Below are positions 1 to 8,068 of a stretch of 22,220 nucleotides of DNA, in pieces. The translations under genes were made by a program, and so were the position numbers. The number at the start of each line of letters is the position of its first letter. Position 1 is the stretch's first letter. The notes beneath the pieces were generated by a model. That model saw nothing but the letters and a program-made list of their open reading frames with translations, was not told the origin of the DNA and searched no databases. The DNA comes from a virus, in the IMG/VR virus record IMGVR_UViG_3300043420_000821, positions 1 to 22,220 of that record; one strand, written 5' to 3'.

Positions 1-82
1 TAATCTCTTCAGCAAGAACAGGAGCACACAGAGGTGTTGTTGGGATTGCTACTGCGGCAGCAAGAAGAATGTTGTTAATCAT
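1..82 (-). CDS. Secreted protein, N-terminal fragment (truncated by window edge)
   Basis: Only the first 27 codons are present, read from an ATG at 82-80. They begin MINNILLAAAVAIPTTP and end CAPVLAEEI. This is a clear Sec signal peptide: a short polar start, a hydrophobic core of about 12 residues and an A-x-A-like site (VLA before EE). The mature protein lies outside the window, so its function cannot be told. The gene follows the porin after a terminator, so it may be expressed mainly from its own promoter or by read-through. No good Shine-Dalgarno sequence is visible. Its place next to another exported protein suggests a second envelope or periplasmic product (inference). Confidence 0.6.
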   Translation of the reverse strand, partial: MINNILLAAAVAIPTTPLCAPVLAEEI

Positions 83-98
83 AAGAATAATAAGAGAA

Positions 99-123
99 AA
101 TAAAAGGGAGGATTTCTCCTCCC
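99..123 (-). terminator. Rho-independent terminator after the porin gene
   Basis: A perfect 7-bp stem (106-112 with 117-123) closes a 4-base loop that reads GAAA on the transcribed strand. It is followed by a T-rich tract (CTTTTATTTTC). It lies 10 bases after the porin stop codon, and the next gene starts 17 bases beyond it. Confidence 0.8.
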
Positions 124-132
124 CCGATTTTA

Positions 133-1602
133 TCAGAACTTGAAGGTGGTTTGAATCACGCCACCCCAGTTGGATGAGTTGCCAGCAAGACGTTGGTTAT
201 CACTACCATAGATGATAGCAGGGGTGATACTGATGTTATCAGACACTTGATACTTGTAGAAGATTTCAAGCAGAGTTGACTTCTCAAGGTTCTCACCAGT
301 AGGTGCCTGACCGATAGCAACACCAGCAGAGTTACCATCAACAAACACATCATCCCAAGTGAGACCTGCCATCCAGGACTGACTGTTGGTAGCATCGCTC
401 TTGGTGCCACTTACAGTGTTCCAACCATAACCGAGTGAGATGGAAGGTGCCCAACCAGATTGGGTGGGTTCCCAGTATGCGTTGATAGCATAACCGTTAG
501 AAGTTTGACCTGGAACCAGAGCACCTGATGCACCGTTCAGACCGTTGTAGGTACGAACACGGGTGCCTTCAGTACCATAACGGTAACCGAAACCAACACC
601 CCAGTTAGTGCCACGATAACCGACTTGTGCCAGGGTATTCAGAGCACCAGAACGATCAAACTCACCACGGACACTGTCTTGACCTGCTTGAGCAACATAG
701 TTGATTCCAGCAACAAGACCTGTTTGCTTACCATACTGGATACCGAAACCAGAACCTACTGCCTTGTTATAAACTCCAGGAGCTCCACCAACTTGGAAGA
801 AGTCAAGGATCTTGGATTCATATGCGGAAGGAACCCAGGCGATTTCAGTGTTACGAACAAGAGCACCAGCAGTAATAGTGGTGCTACCGTTGAACACAGG
901 GAATGAATAATACAGACGGTCGATAACTACGTTGTTACCAACTTCACTTACAGTGCCGTCTGCCTTATCCAGTTTGAAGATTGAAGAACTGGAACCGAAA
1001 GGATTGCTGCTGAAGTTAGCAGAACGCAGACGAGTGCGGAGTAAGTCAGCACCAGTGAATGAAGTATCCAGGTTCAGACGCAGATCGTAGTTGAATGCAG
1101 TGCGAGTGATGTCACCTTGCTTGGTTTGGTAATCATCAACACCACCGATTACGAAGTTTGCTTCACCACGCAGTTTGGTAGTGGTGGAGAACTGCTGTGC
1201 TTCAAGTGTAGTAACTTGTGCTTCGAGACCATCTACACGACCTTTGAGAACTGCGAGTTCTGCAGCAAACTCATTAGCAAGACGCTTGAGTTCATCAGTA
1301 ACTTCAGTTACACGGTCAAGGCAAGCATTGAGAAGTGCTGCTGCCTCATAGCGGGTCATTGCACGACCACCACGGAAAGTACCGTTAGGATAACCAGCAA
1401 CGCAACCATAACGCTCTACGAGGTTGCTGAGTGCCTGATATGCCCAATCGGTTGGTTGCACATCAGAAAATTGAGTGACACTTGTGACCTGTTCTTGGGA
1501 TGCGTATTGATTGACTCCATTCAGATTAAGGTCTGCAGCAAACGCAGCAGGAGCAACCATTCCCAGAGCAACAGGTGCAAGCATCAGTTGTTTGAGTTTC
1601 AT
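133..1602 (-). CDS. Cyanobacterial-type outer membrane porin (SLH + OprB-like barrel)
   Basis: This 489-aa protein has the full plan of a cyanobacterial outer-membrane porin. It has a signal peptide (residues 1-22, ending PAAFA), one S-layer homology domain (about 46-98, with VQPTDWAYQALSNL and a YPNGTFRG-like turn), a coiled-coil linker (about 98-138, rich in E, L and heptads) and a long beta-barrel region. It ends in FKF, the terminal Phe expected for BAM-dependent insertion. In cyanobacteria the SLH domain holds the porin to the cell wall and the barrel passes small solutes. The gene has its own sigma70-type promoter, a palindrome-rich leader and a terminator, so it is an independent unit directly after the sugar cassette. 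It is less AT-rich than that cassette. A phage copy could change solute uptake or mask receptors; this is inference. The family call is strong. Confidence 0.9.
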   Translation of the reverse strand: MKLKQLMLAPVALGMVAPAAFAADLNLNGVNQYASQEQVTSVTQFSDVQPTDWAYQALSNLVERYGCVAGYPNGTFRGGRAMTRYEAAALLNACLDRVTEVTDELKRLANEFAAELAVLKGRVDGLEAQVTTLEAQQFSTTTKLRGEANFVIGGVDDYQTKQGDITRTAFNYDLRLNLDTSFTGADLLRTRLRSANFSSNPFGSSSSIFKLDKADGTVSEVGNNVVIDRLYYSFPVFNGSTTITAGALVRNTEIAWVPSAYESKILDFFQVGGAPGVYNKAVGSGFGIQYGKQTGLVAGINYVAQAGQDSVRGEFDRSGALNTLAQVGYRGTNWGVGFGYRYGTEGTRVRTYNGLNGASGALVPGQTSNGYAINAYWEPTQSGWAPSISLGYGWNTVSGTKSDATNSQSWMAGLTWDDVFVDGNSAGVAIGQAPTGENLEKSTLLEIFYKYQVSDNISITPAIIYGSDNQRLAGNSSNWGGVIQTTFKF

Positions 1603-1610
1603 AAAAGTGT

Positions 1611-1668
1611 TTTAGTACTAAACGACATTTAGATTATTAAGAATTACAACAGAATTCTTAAGTACTTA
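1611..1668 (-). promoter_or_regulatory. Palindrome-rich leader of the porin mRNA (possible operator or RNA switch)
   Basis: Three dyads sit between the promoter and the porin ATG. TAAGTACTTA (1659-1668) and TTTAGTACTAAA (1611-1622) are perfect palindromes centred on GTAC. Between them is a perfect 9-bp inverted repeat, TTAAGAATT / AATTCTTAA (1637-1645 and 1653-1661), with a 7-base loop. They could bind a dimeric regulator or fold in the RNA. No known operator was recognised; NtcA (GTA-N8-TAC) was tested by eye and does not fit. Confidence 0.45.
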
Positions 1669-1671
1669 TTT

Positions 1672-1700
1672 AGTATAGAGGCTCTTTGGTTTTTTGTCAA
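1672..1700 (-). promoter_or_regulatory. Sigma70-type promoter of the porin gene
   Basis: On the minus strand TTGACA (1700-1695) and TATACT (1677-1672) are separated by exactly 17 bases, a near-consensus promoter. The -35 box overlaps the TGA stop codon (1699-1697) of the upstream glycosyltransferase. The predicted transcript start is about 60 bases before the porin ATG. Confidence 0.8.
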
Positions 1701-2488
1701 CCCTCTTTGGTTCCAGGTTCGGTAATCCGCCCAAGATATGGATCGTAGCTAGTCAGACTCTCTATTGATAATGAAGCACCATTCTGTTGCCAGAAGTTAA
1801 GAATACCATCATGACTATTTCTATGGAAAATATCAATGTGTTCTGGATGAATTGATGATCCTAGTTCTATCTTATAAAGTAGAAGAGGAATTGAGAAAGT
1901 ATTACCAGAATTGTAGACTAAATCGTCTGCAACTGCACGAGGTTTAACACCATTATCAAGTTTATACTTATCTCCACGAATGTGATGCTTGATTAATTTC
2001 TCAGCATGATGCCTTGTAATAATATAACAAGCAGTTGAGAAATCATTTACAAATCTTTTATGCAATGAAACATGAATATTGCCAGTACAAATAATTGCTA
2101 ATTGAATTACATCCCAATCATATGGGGCTCGAGAATAAAAATCATCCCAAGTAAAGTTCCAGTACTTAGCTAGATCCAAATTACAATCATCCTCCATAAT
2201 AACTGCATATGGAGAATCGGAAGTTTCGTACCAATTCTTAATTGCTTTTAGATGAGAAGTAATACATCCAACCTCACCAGAAGTGACATTATCTGGATAT
2301 CTACCCTTTAAGATAGATCCAAGATCATCTTCTCTACCATCATATGCAGAGATGCGTGTGTAATCTTCAATTTCCCAATACTTAAATTGATCCTCCATAT
2401 ATTGCTTTCTCTCTGGTTGATCATCCAGATTCAAGTAATAAATGGGTCCAAAGTTTTTAAGTTTGTATGCTGATTTATTTTTTTCCAT
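1697..2488 (-). CDS. Family GT25-type glycosyltransferase
   Basis: This 263-aa protein resembles the LPS beta-galactosyltransferase/GT25 family. The N-terminal strand is IYYLNLDDQPERK (16-28), followed by GCITSH (74-79) and the acidic metal and nucleotide-sugar motif EDD within AVIMEDDCNLD (residues 99-101). GT25 enzymes transfer a sugar, often galactose, from a nucleotide donor to LPS core or to hydroxylysine-type acceptors. It is the last gene of the cassette and overlaps the preceding gene by 14 bases, so translation is probably coupled. There is no signal peptide or membrane segment, so it should act in the cytoplasm. Donor and acceptor cannot be told from the sequence. It is AT-rich, like its neighbours and unlike the porin that follows. 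Confidence 0.8.
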   Translation of the reverse strand: MEKNKSAYKLKNFGPIYYLNLDDQPERKQYMEDQFKYWEIEDYTRISAYDGREDDLGSILKGRYPDNVTSGEVGCITSHLKAIKNWYETSDSPYAVIMEDDCNLDLAKYWNFTWDDFYSRAPYDWDVIQLAIICTGNIHVSLHKRFVNDFSTACYIITRHHAEKLIKHHIRGDKYKLDNGVKPRAVADDLVYNSGNTFSIPLLLYKIELGSSIHPEHIDIFHRNSHDGILNFWQQNGASLSIESLTSYDPYLGRITEPGTKEG

Positions 2489-3293
2489 TATATTTTTTTA
2501 GATATAATTGATTTGAATAATATTCTATAATTTGTTCTTTATTCATTTTTTGAAGTTTATCCCACAAATTATTATTATTTTCCATATGGGGGTTGTGCAT
2601 CCAAGAATTTTCTCCTCGTGAATGCTCTAAATGATAAACAAAATTATTAATTCTACAAACATTATATCCTAATGTTGTATATCTGTAAAATCTTTCTTTA
2701 TCTTCAGGTGCATATGCTATGAAATTTTCATTCTCCATTCCACCTTCAATATAAACTTGACGATTGAAGAATTGTACCCATCCAAAATCCGAAGAGTATA
2801 TTTTTGAATTTTTTTCCAAATGAGTATAGTCCAAAGTTTCTAAAAAGTTAGAAACAACTTCATCACTGGGAATAACTTGCCTCTGATACATCCCTTGCGC
2901 ATATGGATAAACAACATCACATTGATTACTCATAACCAAATCATAAGCATCTTTATAAGATTCCAAATGAAGGATAACATCACAATCATAATTTACAACT
3001 ATTTTAGTTTTAGATTCCATAATCATTTCATTCAAAACTTTTTGACGATGAAATGAAAAATCTAAACTCTTCTCAAAGATATGGTTGATATCAATATCAA
3101 CTTCAAGTATATCTTTTAATATAGGCATTGCTTCTTTCTGAAATATAGATTCAGAATCAACTTCCTTTATTATAATGTTTGTGTCAAAGTTTTCCAGTAA
3201 AAATGCAGTTGTTGTGATTACATTGCGAAGACGATCAGATGACTCAATGCGAATTGGAATAATAAAAGTTGCTTCGGTTAAATCAATTTTCAT
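2475..3293 (-). CDS. GT-A glycosyltransferase (galactosyltransferase/GT7C-like)
   Basis: This 272-aa protein starts with an FIIPIRIESSDR strand typical of GT-A folds. It carries a DxD-type motif (DCD, 103-105) after IVVNY. Its second half, FGWVQFFNRQVYIEGGMENE then APEDKERFYR (170-204), resembles the galactosyltransferase C-terminal (GT7C) domain found in chondroitin polymerases and galactosyl- or GalNAc-transferases; the acidic residues in the GGMENE and APED segments fit that family. The probable role is transfer of a hexose or HexNAc to a surface glycan. It overlaps both neighbours (14 and 11 bases), as expected inside one operon. The exact sugar is unknown. Confidence 0.7.
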   Translation of the reverse strand: MKIDLTEATFIIPIRIESSDRLRNVITTTAFLLENFDTNIIIKEVDSESIFQKEAMPILKDILEVDIDINHIFEKSLDFSFHRQKVLNEMIMESKTKIVVNYDCDVILHLESYKDAYDLVMSNQCDVVYPYAQGMYQRQVIPSDEVVSNFLETLDYTHLEKNSKIYSSDFGWVQFFNRQVYIEGGMENENFIAYAPEDKERFYRYTTLGYNVCRINNFVYHLEHSRGENSWMHNPHMENNNNLWDKLQKMNKEQIIEYYSNQLYLKKYNGKK

Positions 3294-4035
3294 CGTAATA
3301 AGATCTAGTATTTTTATTTTTCTCTAAAACATAATTTAATTCTTTTTCATTTACCAACCAAGAACCTTCAGGATGTTCTATAACTTTATCATAATCTACA
3401 TTAGATGAACTAATTCTATGATTATGTTCTCTATTTGATGTTAGGTATTCACCAACGATAAAGGGCATTCCATGTTCGCACCGCATCCTATGATAAAAAT
3501 CAGTGTCCATTAATAGTTTAAGACTTTCATCAAATCCAACAAATTTTTCTGTCAAAAAAGAAACACAAGATGGGCTTCCAAGAAGATTTCTACCTTCTAA
3601 CATCATATCAGTCCATCTTGGAATCATAGGTCTAAAGTGATGTACGCCATTTGTAGTATGAGCAAATCCATTGAAACACCAATTACAAGACTCATTATCA
3701 AATGCTTCTTTTATTTTTGATAGGGCAGACTTACTGATGAAAAGGTCATCTTGAAATATTAATTTAGTAATCTTTCCACCACACATTTCCACAGAAGAAT
3801 TTGTGTTTGCTGGTCCATTGCCAATTTTATCTTCGTTTTTAAAGTATTTTATCTCAAAATAATTTGCATATTCTTCACAAACCTCAAGTATATCATTATC
3901 TTGAGAGTGATCAGATACACAAACTTCAAAATCTTTAAAATCTTGACCTTTAATAGTTTCAAGTAATTCAGAAAAATACTGAGCACCAGTACCTTTCATC
4001 TCATAAGTTGGAATGGCAATAGAAAATTCTGGCAT
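3283..4035 (-). CDS. Family 2 glycosyltransferase
   Basis: This 250-aa GT-A enzyme starts with FSIAIPTYEMKG, the family 2 nucleotide-binding strand. It continues with a VCVSDHSQDNDI segment (38-49), GNGPANTN (72-79) and the metal-site position LIFQDD (QDD at 95-97 in place of DxD). FVGFDESLKLLMDTDFYHR later in the protein fits the usual ED/acceptor region. It has no membrane segments, so it is a soluble transferase rather than a synthase. It overlaps the next gene by 11 bases, and its ATG shares one base with the TAA of the gene before (TAATG). The substrate is not readable. Confidence 0.8.
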   Translation of the reverse strand: MPEFSIAIPTYEMKGTGAQYFSELLETIKGQDFKDFEVCVSDHSQDNDILEVCEEYANYFEIKYFKNEDKIGNGPANTNSSVEMCGGKITKLIFQDDLFISKSALSKIKEAFDNESCNWCFNGFAHTTNGVHHFRPMIPRWTDMMLEGRNLLGSPSCVSFLTEKFVGFDESLKLLMDTDFYHRMRCEHGMPFIVGEYLTSNREHNHRISSSNVDYDKVIEHPEGSWLVNEKELNYVLEKNKNTRSYYDEN

Positions 4036-4817
4036 TATATTTTAGTCCAACGATCAGGAATAATATCTTCAGTATTATGACTTGCCGTATATCCACTATC
4101 ACCGAACCAACGAGATGGTGCAATGACATTATTAGATCCAGATAACCAAGCACCCCACCAAGAGAATGAGGAGTTTGCAATAATATGATGTGAGCACATT
4201 GTCATCAAACACATATCTACAAGATTCCACCCAGATTCCGAAACCATAAATCTATCTGGTTTAAAAAGTTCTTGTTCTTTACACCATTTAATGTCATCGG
4301 AAAAAATAAGAACAGGAATATCAGAACCAAACTTACTTAAAGCAGTTTCATAATATTCTAAAGATAGTGGAGGATGATCTTTAGACTTTTCAACATAATC
4401 AGTTCTTCTAACATGTAAAGAAATTACTTCATCAAATTCAAAAGATTCTCTACATGGATTTAGAATTTCAGATTTAAAAGTAAAGTCTTCACGAATACTA
4501 TCTGCAATATGACTGAAATATTTTTCAGTTTGAAAATATCCAAATAAATTTACACCATCTGGGCACTCATCAACATAATCTTGAGAATAATTAAATTGCT
4601 CTTCTTTATAGTAGTCTCCAGATAAGAAGTCTATATTTTTTAAATTTGATAATTCAAATGCTTCAAACAGTTGGTGGTCTTCCCACTCATTTCTGAAATC
4701 AGATTCGGGTATACAAAAATCATATCCTTTGATATTTGCAATGCCACGAAGTGCTGCATACTGAAACATTTGATTTCCAAGTCGTCCATTACGACCAAGA
4801 TAATTAAACCCAATCAT
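4035..4817 (-). CDS. GT11-like alpha-1,2-fucosyltransferase
   Basis: This 260-aa protein shows the three hallmarks of family GT11. GRLGNQMFQYAALRGIA lies at 11-27, the GDP-sugar binding motif HVRRTD at 135-140, and NSSFSWWGAWL at 215-225, followed by IAPSRWF. These enzymes move L-fucose from GDP-L-fucose to the 2-OH of a hexose. No gmd or fcl gene for GDP-fucose synthesis is in the window. The cassette does encode a GDP-mannose 3,5-epimerase, whose product GDP-L-galactose differs from GDP-L-fucose only by a 6-hydroxyl, so L-galactose is a possible donor sugar (inference). Length and motif order are normal and the enzyme looks intact. Confidence 0.85.
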   Translation of the reverse strand: MIGFNYLGRNGRLGNQMFQYAALRGIANIKGYDFCIPESDFRNEWEDHQLFEAFELSNLKNIDFLSGDYYKEEQFNYSQDYVDECPDGVNLFGYFQTEKYFSHIADSIREDFTFKSEILNPCRESFEFDEVISLHVRRTDYVEKSKDHPPLSLEYYETALSKFGSDIPVLIFSDDIKWCKEQELFKPDRFMVSESGWNLVDMCLMTMCSHHIIANSSFSWWGAWLSGSNNVIAPSRWFGDSGYTASHNTEDIIPDRWTKI

Positions 4818-4832
4818 ACCTATAATTGCAAT

Positions 4833-5699
4833 TTATAAAAATTTTAAAATGTTATTAACACGATTTATGTATGTATGCTTATCCTTTATGAAAAGCATTG
4901 CTTCCCTCATATTAACTTTACCATTTGAAGCAGCATCAATTAAATTTTCATATAGAGTTTCTGGTGTTCCACCAAAGACTACATAATCACCAAATGCCTT
5001 TTTAATGAAAGGAGAATTAGTTCCTTGAACCTGACCATAACTAATATTCTTTTGAATTCTACATGGAATGTATCCACATTGCAAATGCCAATCACTTCTA
5101 AAATCTGGGCATATAAATGAATCTCTGATTAATTGTCGATTCTCTTCATCGCTTACAGATTGTGTAAAAAGTTTTACTTCTTTATTATGCTTTTGAGCAC
5201 AATATGCAAAATATTCAATCCAGTATGGCCCTTGCTCATACATCATTCCAACATAATTGATGTTGGGTTTTTTCCAATCGAAACTAACTTGATCTTCTGG
5301 ATCTATTTCATGTGGTAGAAGATCAGTTCCCCATGTTTGATAAAGAGTTCTTGTATCAATATCCCAATGACAAAGATCTTCAATCTTTTCAAATCTTTCT
5401 GTTTCTTGTATGCAATTTCCTAAACTTAAAATATTTTCATAAGGAACTTCCGCATCAAGGAAATGTTTAGTTTCTATATGATGAGTTATGTACTTACAAT
5501 CTTTTCTAAGAGGCATACAAGACTTTTGAGAGTCTTCAACGAAAAACACAGTATCTGAAATATTAGTTTCATCAATTGGTTTATTTGGAACCCACTGGAC
5601 CTCGTGTCCTAGATGCTTAAAAGTCTTATAGTAAGTATTGTGAATATATCCGTGAGTGGAAGAATGTAATGGATAATGTCCCCAGATTATAATTTTCAT
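4833..5699 (-). CDS. Putative GT-B glycosyltransferase, family uncertain
   Basis: I do not recognise this 288-aa protein firmly. It begins MKIIIWGHYPLHSSTHGYI, a beta-strand and glycine turn like the first Rossmann unit of GT-B glycosyltransferases. The middle INYVGMMYEQGPYWIEY could start the second domain. KNISYGQVQGTNSPFIKKA followed by GDYVVFGGTPETLYENL resembles the GT4-type donor-binding end, where acidic residues contact the nucleotide sugar. Its place inside the cassette supports a sugar-transfer role. It shares a 4-base ATGA overlap with the gene before it and is followed by a 15-base gap. The function is inferred from fold-like features and context only. Confidence 0.5.
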   Translation of the reverse strand: MKIIIWGHYPLHSSTHGYIHNTYYKTFKHLGHEVQWVPNKPIDETNISDTVFFVEDSQKSCMPLRKDCKYITHHIETKHFLDAEVPYENILSLGNCIQETERFEKIEDLCHWDIDTRTLYQTWGTDLLPHEIDPEDQVSFDWKKPNINYVGMMYEQGPYWIEYFAYCAQKHNKEVKLFTQSVSDEENRQLIRDSFICPDFRSDWHLQCGYIPCRIQKNISYGQVQGTNSPFIKKAFGDYVVFGGTPETLYENLIDAASNGKVNMREAMLFIKDKHTYINRVNNILKFL

Positions 5700-6400
5700 A
5701 CCAATTCAACTCCCGGTGGTAAATGATAATGAAATCCAAATGGAACAATACCTTCACATTCTGGAATTCTTTTTTCCTGCGAAAATCTAACTGCAACTTC
5801 TAAAGGTGCAAATTTACATCCAAGATTTTCGTAAATGTGTCTATTATGAACACAAATATTTCCATCTTCAGCAAAATTACTAGCATTCATATGCTTATAA
5901 AAATTTCCCCAATTAACATCAAAATGGATATAAGCATTTTCAGGAACATCTAATAGTTTTTTACTTCTCAGACTAAATCCACCATTACCAACTTGCTGAT
6001 GATTTCCCCAAGGATCTAGATATGCATTCTCAGAGTATTCCCATGGAGCACCAATATAATCATAGTTTAACCATTCATCATCCCATTTTTCTGGATATAA
6101 AACAAACCCATCCCACTGAACAATTAAACAATGACTAGTACTCACATGATTGGATAATTCATATATGCAATATTTGCTATAATCATTTATATCTTTAATG
6201 TCAAATACCATTTCCTCCATAAGAATATTATCTTCTAGAAGACTTTTTTCATATTCTGATATTAGTTGCGATGAACTAATCAATTTAACAGCACCAAAAT
6301 CAATCCCTTTAATGCTAGTATAAATTGCATTTAAAGATTGTTCAATTTTTGGAGTATTATCTAAACATATTAAAGTAACGTCTGGAATTTTTATTTTCAT
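5696..6400 (-). CDS. DUF5672-like protein, probable glycosyltransferase
   Basis: This 234-aa protein matches the pattern of the DUF5672 family, which often occurs in surface-sugar clusters and is thought to be a glycosyltransferase. Visible features are VTLICLDNTPKIEQSL at the start, SHCLIVQWDGFVL (an acidic D after a hydrophobic strand, like a degenerate DxD), the YDYIGAPWEY segment and the conserved GNGGFSLRSKKLL. The C-terminal part has FGFHYH, with histidines suited to metal or substrate contact. It ends in an ATGA overlap with the next gene. No reaction has been assigned from the sequence itself. Confidence 0.65.
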   Translation of the reverse strand: MKIKIPDVTLICLDNTPKIEQSLNAIYTSIKGIDFGAVKLISSSQLISEYEKSLLEDNILMEEMVFDIKDINDYSKYCIYELSNHVSTSHCLIVQWDGFVLYPEKWDDEWLNYDYIGAPWEYSENAYLDPWGNHQQVGNGGFSLRSKKLLDVPENAYIHFDVNWGNFYKHMNASNFAEDGNICVHNRHIYENLGCKFAPLEVAVRFSQEKRIPECEGIVPFGFHYHLPPGVELV

Positions 6401-6406
6401 TTTAGA

Positions 6407-7270
6407 TTAATTAAGTTCGGACAAACACTCATTGTAAGTTTGCAAATTACCACTTTTGTCTTGATACAACCAACCAGTGTATAAGTTTTGTCTGGTCGAC
6501 CAATATCCATCAGAAACATTATGCCTTGCCCAATGTTTAGGTGCAATTATATTTTCTATTGTATCACTAGTGAAAACTGCAAAGAACGGAAATGAAGAAT
6601 TTGATAATATTACATGCTTTGAATTTTTAATTATAGCATAATCCTTATCTACTGTAAAATGATATGCTGGAATTTCTGGTAGCATATTTTTAGCAGCATT
6701 TATATCATCAGTGACAACAACGAATTCCATTTTTGGATTGATTCTTGTCATATTATTCATTGCATCAATCCAATACTTTCTAGTTAAGTATAATTCATTA
6801 AAACCAACATACTCCCCACCTCTGAAATTTAGAACACATACATTCTGATCCAAGTAATCATAAGTATCATACTCTGGTCTTACTTTTAACCATTGCTTTA
6901 CAAGTTCTTTATTGTGAATGAAATACTTTTCATCTTGCATATTTCCAAAAATTAAAGTATTATCAGGAACATTTACTAAGTCGGGATCATATCCCCTAAC
7001 ATCACAACCATGTGTCATATCATGATGGCAAGTTTTAACCTTGAGTCTTTCATCCTTCTCATAATAAACATTCATTTCAGGTGGGACTGTCTTTCCCATA
7101 TCCAGATCAAACCAATAAAAACCATTTTGATTATATCTTTTATCTCCTGACCATCCAGAATCCTTGATTCCGAAATCTAATTTTCTATCATGTGCTATAG
7201 AACGGGTCGTTATATAACAAAATAATTGATTTCCTATTCCTTGACCTTTTAATAATTCAGTAGATATCAT
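6407..7270 (-). CDS. Divergent GT11-like fucosyltransferase
   Basis: This 287-aa protein has the GT11 layout: GQGIGNQLFCYITTRSIA (9-26), a mid-protein motif at 148-154, VVVTDDI (185-190) and SNSSFPFFAVF (223-233), followed by IIAPKHW. The key GDP-sugar motif HxRRxD of normal GT11 enzymes is replaced by NFRGGEY. The first Arg is kept, but the His and second Arg are lost and the Asp becomes Glu. In family members the second Arg contacts the GDP phosphates, so this enzyme may use another donor or a different binding mode. It is the second GT11-type gene in the cassette and could act on a different acceptor. It has a 6-base gap to the following gene. Confidence 0.7.
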   Translation of the reverse strand: MISTELLKGQGIGNQLFCYITTRSIAHDRKLDFGIKDSGWSGDKRYNQNGFYWFDLDMGKTVPPEMNVYYEKDERLKVKTCHHDMTHGCDVRGYDPDLVNVPDNTLIFGNMQDEKYFIHNKELVKQWLKVRPEYDTYDYLDQNVCVLNFRGGEYVGFNELYLTRKYWIDAMNNMTRINPKMEFVVVTDDINAAKNMLPEIPAYHFTVDKDYAIIKNSKHVILSNSSFPFFAVFTSDTIENIIAPKHWARHNVSDGYWSTRQNLYTGWLYQDKSGNLQTYNECLSELN

Positions 7271-7279
7271 TTTTTAATT

Positions 7280-8068
7280 TTACAGTTTAATCAAGTCCGC
7301 ATACTTATCCTTATTTTCTACAATATATTTTGGGAAATTTTCTTCTGTTAAATCAAAAACTTTAAATTGTTTATTTCTACCAAATATATCAGTATTTTGG
7401 TTTAAAGAATTAGATATGTTATTTTTAACATTAGGGTTATTATATTCTTGGTGACTAAAGGATTCTATTTTTTGTTTGATTCTTTCTTCACCGCCAAGAT
7501 AAGTAAAATGCCATCCACCATTTTCAATAACAAATCCATTCAATTTATTTTCATCTTCAGTTGCTTGCCTGATATCATCTATACTAGTATTTTTCAAATA
7601 TTCAAAGGAACATATCCTAGATCCAAACCAATTATTGGTGACATAATTATTGATATAGTACATGTAGAAATTTTGTTTTAAATGATATAGATTGTTTTTA
7701 TCAAAAAAAGAATCTATATCTTCTAGAATTTCTGGGTTGGGAATCTCGTCAAGATCACTTGTAATAACTACATCATCTGGATCACAAAATTCTTTCAATT
7801 TAGAAATTGAAGCATTTCTCTGAAATATCTCCCTATCCCAGCAACTTCCCAATTCTTCAGGGATCTCTATAATATTGTGAATGATTTTATCTTTAAATTT
7901 TGAGAACCTCTCCTTATTATCCTCATAATAAAGAGGTTTAGATTTACCGGAAAAAGTTTTTGGGGATTCATTAATGATAAAATAATCAACATAAGAATCA
8001 AGTATGTTTAGTCTTATTTCAAGTAAATCAAGTTCATTCAAAAACAAAAAAGTATCAAATATTTTCAT
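7280..8068 (-). CDS. Family GT17-like glycosyltransferase
   Basis: This 262-aa protein fits family GT17, related to beta-1,4-mannosyl-glycoprotein N-acetylglucosaminyltransferase and common in bacterial and viral sugar clusters. It starts KIFDTFLFLNELDLLEIRL, followed by the typical YFIINESPKTFSGKSKPL. The metal motif VVITSDLDEIPNPEIL gives DLDE at 105-108. GGWHFTYLGG, with a lone His, is followed by a KIESFSHQEYN segment, again as in GT17. The predicted role is transfer of a HexNAc or similar sugar; no direct substrate evidence is visible. The start codon directly follows the stop of the upstream methyltransferase (TAAATG). Confidence 0.8.
   Translation of the reverse strand: MKIFDTFLFLNELDLLEIRLNILDSYVDYFIINESPKTFSGKSKPLYYEDNKERFSKFKDKIIHNIIEIPEELGSCWDREIFQRNASISKLKEFCDPDDVVITSDLDEIPNPEILEDIDSFFDKNNLYHLKQNFYMYYINNYVTNNWFGSRICSFEYLKNTSIDDIRQATEDENKLNGFVIENGGWHFTYLGGEERIKQKIESFSHQEYNNPNVKNNISNSLNQNTDIFGRNKQFKVFDLTEENFPKYIVENKDKYADLIKL

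Noticed and set aside
625-1632. Open frames on the plus strand opposite the porin
   Set aside because: They mirror the porin gene, have no ribosome sites and read as low-complexity Cys/Ser/Thr protein.
1655-1680. Possible Pho box or NtcA site before the porin
   Set aside because: CTTA-type half repeats are 8 rather than 11 bases apart, and no GTA-N8-TAC was found.
6178-6206. TTGACA-17-TATAGC inside the DUF5672-like gene
   Set aside because: It lies in AT-rich coding sequence with a poor -10 and in the middle of an operon; chance is likely.
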